Below are positions 6,711 through 8,746 of a stretch of DNA of 8,746 nt, piece after piece (positions within the stretch are counted from its first letter, which is position 1; each line of letters opens with the position of its first letter). The DNA is from an uncultured Pseudomonadota bacterium. GTDB taxonomy: Bacteria > Myxococcota_A > UBA796 > GCA-2862545. The DNA lies in contig CALATR010001090.1 in NCBI GenBank assembly GCA_937891875.1, positions 1-8,746 on the forward strand. The letters run 5' to 3'. The notes under the pieces were generated by a model. That model was not told where the DNA came from. It worked only from the letters and a program-made list of their open reading frames with translations, and searched no databases. A program made the translations under genes and the position numbers.

Positions 6711-7988
6711 TCAAGGGGATGAGGGAAGCACACCCTGGAGGTGGCGGCGGAGCAGATCGAGCACGGCTGCGGTGGCGAGGGACTGGATGCGACTCCGGTT
6801 CCCGCCGAGACGCAGCTTGCGGTGGTGCACGCGGTCAGGCGTGGCGAGTGCGATGTGAACCGTGCCCACCGGCTTGTCCTCCGAGCCCCCTCCGGGCCCG
6901 GCAATGCCGGTGGTGGACAGCCCGAACGCGGTGCCCGCGCGCTCCCGCACCCCGGCCGCCATCTGGATGGCGACGGGCTCCGAGACCGCGCCGTGCGCGT
7001 CCAGGGCTGACTGCTCCACGCCGACCAGGCGGACCTTCGCGGCGTTGGAGTAGGTGACGGCCGCCTCGAGGAATGCAGCGGAGCTGCCCGGGACGGCGGT
7101 GAGCTTGGCGGCGACCCGACCGCCGGTGCAGGACTCGGCGGTGGCGACCGTGTGTCCCCCGGCGACGAGCAGCTGGACCACGACCTCCTCCAGCTCCCCG
7201 GTGGGGCTGGCGAGGGGGTGCTGGGCGGGGAGCAGGCCCTCGATGCAGAAGACCGAGTTGCCGATCAGGCCCGCGACCCGGGTGGCCTCCTCCACGACGT
7301 GGGTGTCGGAGACGTCAGGATCGAAGCGGAGCTTGATGTGGTTCTCCGGCAGTCGGGTCCGGTAGGAGAGGGTGACGCCGGGCACCTGATAGGTGCCGAT
7401 GCGCTCCTGCAGGTTGGACTCGCCGATGCCGGTGGTGCGCAGGGTGACGAGGCGTCCGGGCACGAGGTCGAAGCGCTCCGAGATGCGCGGCAGGACGTGG
7501 GCGTCGAACAGGGACCGCATCTCCCGGGGCACGCCGGGCAGGAAGAACGCGACGCAGTGAGCGTCCTCCATGGCGAAGGCCGGGGCCGTGCCCCAGTGGT
7601 TGTCGAGCCGGATGCAGCCGTCGGGCAGGACTGCCTGCTTGCGGTTGACCTCGGGCATGGGCCGGCCGTACCGGGCGTACAGCGCCTCGATGTGGGCCAT
7701 GGCCACCGGGTCGAAGACCGGCTCCACCCCGTACACGCTGGCGACCGCGGCGGTGGTGAGGTCATCCTCCGTGGGGCCGAGGCCGCCAGTGGAGACGACC
7801 ACGTCCACCCGGGTGCGAGCGGCAGCGACCACGTCCTGGATGTCACCCATGCGATCCCCGACCGCCGTGTGGCGGACGACGGTCAGTCCCAGCGCGGTGA
7901 GACGGTCCGACAGCCAGGCGGCGTTGGTGTCCACCGTCTGGCCGGTGACCACCTCATCTCCCTGGCTGAGGATCTCCACGGTGGGCAT
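6711..7988 (-). CDS. cinA: CinA-family protein (nicotinamide-nucleotide amidohydrolase, full two-domain form)
   Basis: A 425-residue cytosolic protein with both CinA domains. The N-terminal MoCF-biosynthesis-like domain (about 1-170; COG1058 type, with ADP-ribose pyrophosphatase activity in studied members) shows 'SQGDEVVTGQTVDTNAAW' at 8-25 and 'STGGLGPTEDDLT' at 66-78. A middle linking domain (about 180-250) follows. The C-terminal PncC-like domain (about 262-418), which deamidates NMN to nicotinate mononucleotide in pyridine-nucleotide recycling, shows 'AESCTGG' at 284-290, 'VTYSNAAK' at 311-318 and 'TTGIAGPGGG' at 359-368. E. coli PncC has only this last domain. The start is ATG at 7988 behind GGAG five bases upstream; the frame stays open up to 8084, but that extension would cover the promoter and operator and is not conserved-looking. 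cinA is first in a likely cinA-recA operon, an arrangement known from Streptococcus and others, and is predicted to be under LexA control. Confidence 0.96.
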   Translation of the reverse strand: MPTVEILSQGDEVVTGQTVDTNAAWLSDRLTALGLTVVRHTAVGDRMGDIQDVVAAARTRVDVVVSTGGLGPTEDDLTTAAVASVYGVEPVFDPVAMAHIEALYARYGRPMPEVNRKQAVLPDGCIRLDNHWGTAPAFAMEDAHCVAFFLPGVPREMRSLFDAHVLPRISERFDLVPGRLVTLRTTGIGESNLQERIGTYQVPGVTLSYRTRLPENHIKLRFDPDVSDTHVVEEATRVAGLIGNSVFCIEGLLPAQHPLASPTGELEEVVVQLLVAGGHTVATAESCTGGRVAAKLTAVPGSSAAFLEAAVTYSNAAKVRLVGVEQSALDAHGAVSEPVAIQMAAGVRERAGTAFGLSTTGIAGPGGGSEDKPVGTVHIALATPDRVHHRKLRLGGNRSRIQSLATAAVLDLLRRHLQGVLPSSP

Positions 7989-8009
7989 CGGGGCTCCAGG
8001 TGGGGTAGG

Positions 8010-8047
8010 TGAACAGGTCGGTTCATGACCTGAACAGTTGTACAGGT
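8010..8047. promoter_or_regulatory. Cluster of GAAC/GTTC half-sites, putative operator region
   Basis: Half-sites lie at 8011 (GAAC), 8021 (GTTC), 8032 (GAAC) and 8040 (GTAC). They give overlapping palindromes: GAAC-N6-GTTC (8011-8024), GTTCA-N5-TGAAC (8021-8035, perfect) and GAAC-N4-GTAC (8032-8043). TGAACAG occurs twice exactly 21 bp apart (8010-8016 and 8031-8037), two helical turns, and ACAGGT occurs at 8013-8018 and 8042-8047. This is more structure than one repressor site needs. Confidence 0.55.
8030..8045 (-). promoter_or_regulatory. Putative LexA (SOS) box of the cinA-recA operon
   Basis: CTGAACAGTTGTACAG is a near-perfect palindrome (CTGAACA / TGTACAG, one mismatch). It contains GAAC-N4-GTAC, one base from the GAAC-N4-GTTC core of Gram-positive LexA boxes, and CTGA-N8-ACAG, one base from the E. 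coli CTGT-N8-ACAG. Read on the minus strand with one extra base (CTGTACAACTGTTCAGG, 8029-8045) it fits the M. xanthus LexA consensus CTRHAMRYBYGTTCAGS, as I recall it, at 16 of 17 positions. It overlaps the predicted -10 element of the cinA promoter, as expected for a repressor. The sequence match is seen; LexA binding is inferred. Confidence 0.65.
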
Positions 8048-8065
8048 AACCGATGCTCGCGGCAA
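8037..8065 (-). promoter_or_regulatory. Predicted sigma70-type promoter for cinA-recA
   Basis: On the minus strand TTGCCG (8060-8065) and TACAAC (8037-8042) are separated by 17 bases; each matches 4 of 6 consensus positions. The start of transcription would fall near 8030, about 40 bases before the cinA ATG. An alternative -35, TTGACC, lies further upstream (within 8081-8088) but has no -10 at proper spacing. The overlap of the -10 with the putative LexA box supports this choice. Confidence 0.45.
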
Positions 8066-8091
8066 GCGTCCAGCGTCGGGTCAAACCTGCG

Positions 8092-8104
8092 GTCAGATTC
8101 TGAC
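8092..8104. promoter_or_regulatory. Perfect 13-bp palindrome upstream of ruvX
   Basis: GTCAGA-T-TCTGAC is a perfect inverted repeat with 6-bp arms, 37 bp before the ruvX start codon. With a one-base centre it is more like a protein-binding operator than an RNA hairpin. A weak ruvX promoter may overlap it (TCTGAC at 8099-8104 and TACTCA at 8122-8127, 17 bases apart). The protein that would bind is unknown. Confidence 0.35.
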
Positions 8105-8140
8105 GGATCGGCTTGGCAACGTACTCATCGGGGAGGATCC

Positions 8141-8557
8141 GTGGGCAGGGTGATGGCGCTGGACGTGGGCACGAAGACGATCGGCATCGCGGTGACCGAT
8201 CCCCTGCGCATGTTCGGACAGCCGGTCGTCACCCTTGCGCGTCGCGGGGTGAAGAAGGACGTGGCCGCCCTGGAGCGCTACGTCGATGAATACGACCCGG
8301 ACGTGATCGTCGTTGGGCTCCCCCTGGAGCTCGACGGCAGTGAGGAGCGGTCCGCCCGTCTGGCCCGTCAGGTCGGTGATGCCGTCGCTGACGCGACCAG
8401 CCGCCCAGTCGCCTACCACGACGAGCGGTTCTCCTCGGTGGAGGCGGAGCGGATCCTGCTGGCCCACGACTACAGCCGGCAGCGCCGCAAGCAGGTCATC
8501 GACCAGGCGGCGGCGGTGGTGATCCTGGAGTCGTGGATGCGGGAGAACCCGGAGTAG
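8141..8557 (+). CDS. ruvX: RuvX/YqgF-family nuclease (Holliday-junction resolvase-like, pre-16S rRNA nuclease)
   Basis: A 138-residue cytosolic RNase H-like fold protein, exactly the usual family length. Family members are annotated as putative Holliday junction resolvases; the E. coli member YqgF acts in 16S rRNA 5'-end maturation. Seen: 'MALDVGTKTIGIAV' at 5-18 with the first acidic residue Asp8, 'VVGLPLELDGSEE' at 57-69, 'DERFSSVEAE' at 94-103 and 'KQVIDQAAAVVILE' at 117-130 with the last acidic residue Asp121. The start is GTG at 8141 behind GGGGAGG (8130-8136, four bases away), giving MGRVMALDVG; the GTG at 8150 and ATG at 8153 lie too far from this ribosome site. It diverges from cinA-recA across a 152-bp control region. 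Its stop codon TAG (8555-8557) directly abuts a hexamer repeat array. Confidence 0.95.
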   Translation: MGRVMALDVGTKTIGIAVTDPLRMFGQPVVTLARRGVKKDVAALERYVDEYDPDVIVVGLPLELDGSEERSARLARQVGDAVADATSRPVAYHDERFSSVEAERILLAHDYSRQRRKQVIDQAAAVVILESWMRENPE

Positions 8558-8701
8558 GGCTCGTTCTCGGGCTCGGTCTCGGTCTCGATCTCGATCTCGG
8601 GCTCGGTCTCGATCTCGGGTTCGGTCTCGGGCTCGATCTCGGGCTCGGTCTCGGTCTCGGGCTCGGTCTCGGTCTCGGTCTCGATCTCGGGCTCGGTCTC
8701 G
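8558..8701. repeat. Hexanucleotide tandem array, 24 units
   Basis: Twenty-four head-to-tail hexamers begin at the first base after the ruvX stop codon. The unit is NN(C/T)TCG with only five versions: GGCTCG (7 copies), GTCTCG (10), ATCTCG (5), TTCTCG (1) and GGTTCG (1). The last four bases are almost invariant and the first two vary. Because the period is two codons, every frame reads as a dipeptide repeat: Ser-X or Leu-X or Arg-X on the plus strand and Glu-X (X = Thr, Pro, Ile) on the minus strand. It may be a non-coding minisatellite or the coding tail of a gene entering from the right. Confidence 0.9.
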
Positions 8702-8746
8702 AAGTCGACAGCGAGATCGACGGCGAGGTCGACGGCGAGATCGAGA
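8702..8746. repeat. 12-bp tandem repeat continuing the hexamer array, cut by window edge
   Basis: After the hexamers the sequence changes to a 12-bp period: AAGTCGACAGCG, AGATCGACGGCG, AGGTCGACGGCG, then a partial AGATCGAGA. The phase (TCG every six bases, partly replaced by GCG) carries on from the hexamer array, so the two probably arose from one another. It runs off the window. Confidence 0.8.

Larger units (their letters stand above)
8470..8746 (-). other. Open minus-strand frame through the repeat array (possible C-terminus of an off-window gene)
   Basis: On the minus strand the frame with codons at 8743-8745, 8740-8742 and so on is open from the window edge to a TAG at 8470-8472. It reads (LDLAVD)-type repeats, then 24 Glu-X pairs (ETEPEIETET...), then about 25 unrelated residues antisense to ruvX. 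Acidic Glu-Thr-Pro repeats do occur in exported proteins, but the last part overlaps ruvX by about 88 bp, which argues against a real gene ending here. No start is visible inside the window. Confidence 0.15.

Noticed and set aside
5637..6722. Long plus-strand open frame (361 codons) antisense to recA
   Set aside because: Low-complexity shadow translation; recA on the other strand is unambiguous.
7989..8084. Extended cinA start 32 codons upstream
   Set aside because: The extension is unlike CinA N-termini and covers the putative promoter and LexA box; ATG at 7988 has a GGAG at the right distance and gives a normal CinA start.
8558..8701. CRISPR array
   Set aside because: The repeat is a continuous 6-bp tandem with no spacers.

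Overview
The window is very GC-rich (about 70% by eye). It looks like the chromosome of a myxobacterium-like bacterium (Myxococcota / former Deltaproteobacteria). That assignment is inferred from three things: the high GC; a secreted lipoprotein with a PKD-like fold of a style common in that group; and a putative SOS box upstream of the cinA-recA pair that fits the consensus I remember for Myxococcus xanthus LexA at 16 of 17 positions. No mobile element, CRISPR array, tRNA or rRNA was seen.

Layout, left to right. Positions 1-250 hold no convincing gene but contain heptamer-rich inverted arms. On the minus strand follow a FabG-like short-chain dehydrogenase (251-1018), full-length alanyl-tRNA synthetase alaS (1081-3723) and a PKD-domain lipoprotein (3842-5083). 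Diverging from the lipoprotein across a 100-bp gap is a small plus-strand gene (5184-5528) for a DUF2007 protein with a C-terminal RanBP2-type zinc finger. It converges on recA (5586-6656, minus), with a strong hairpin in the gap. Upstream of recA, and probably co-transcribed with it, is full-length cinA (6711-7988, minus). A divergent control region (7989-8140) separates cinA-recA from ruvX (8141-8557, plus). Directly after the ruvX stop codon a hexanucleotide tandem array of 24 units begins and passes into a 12-bp repeat that runs off the window.

How the genes fit together. cinA-recA is a conserved pairing and the likely SOS unit: the best LexA-box candidate overlaps the predicted -10 element of the cinA promoter, and no box is seen in the 54 bp directly before recA. 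The cinA-recA...alaS order resembles the E. coli order pncC-recA-recX-alaS, but recX is missing and the DUF2007 and lipoprotein genes stand in its place. ruvX (Holliday-junction resolvase-like / pre-16S rRNA nuclease) shares the control region. The rest are housekeeping (alaS), metabolic (SDR) or of unknown function (lipoprotein, DUF2007 protein).

Most of the window is ordinary core genome. The points most worth a second look are the cluster of LexA-like half-sites, the hexamer array touching ruvX, the DUF2007-zinc finger fusion in the recX position, and two unusual lysines at normally conserved RecA positions. I see no evidence for a wholly new multi-gene system.
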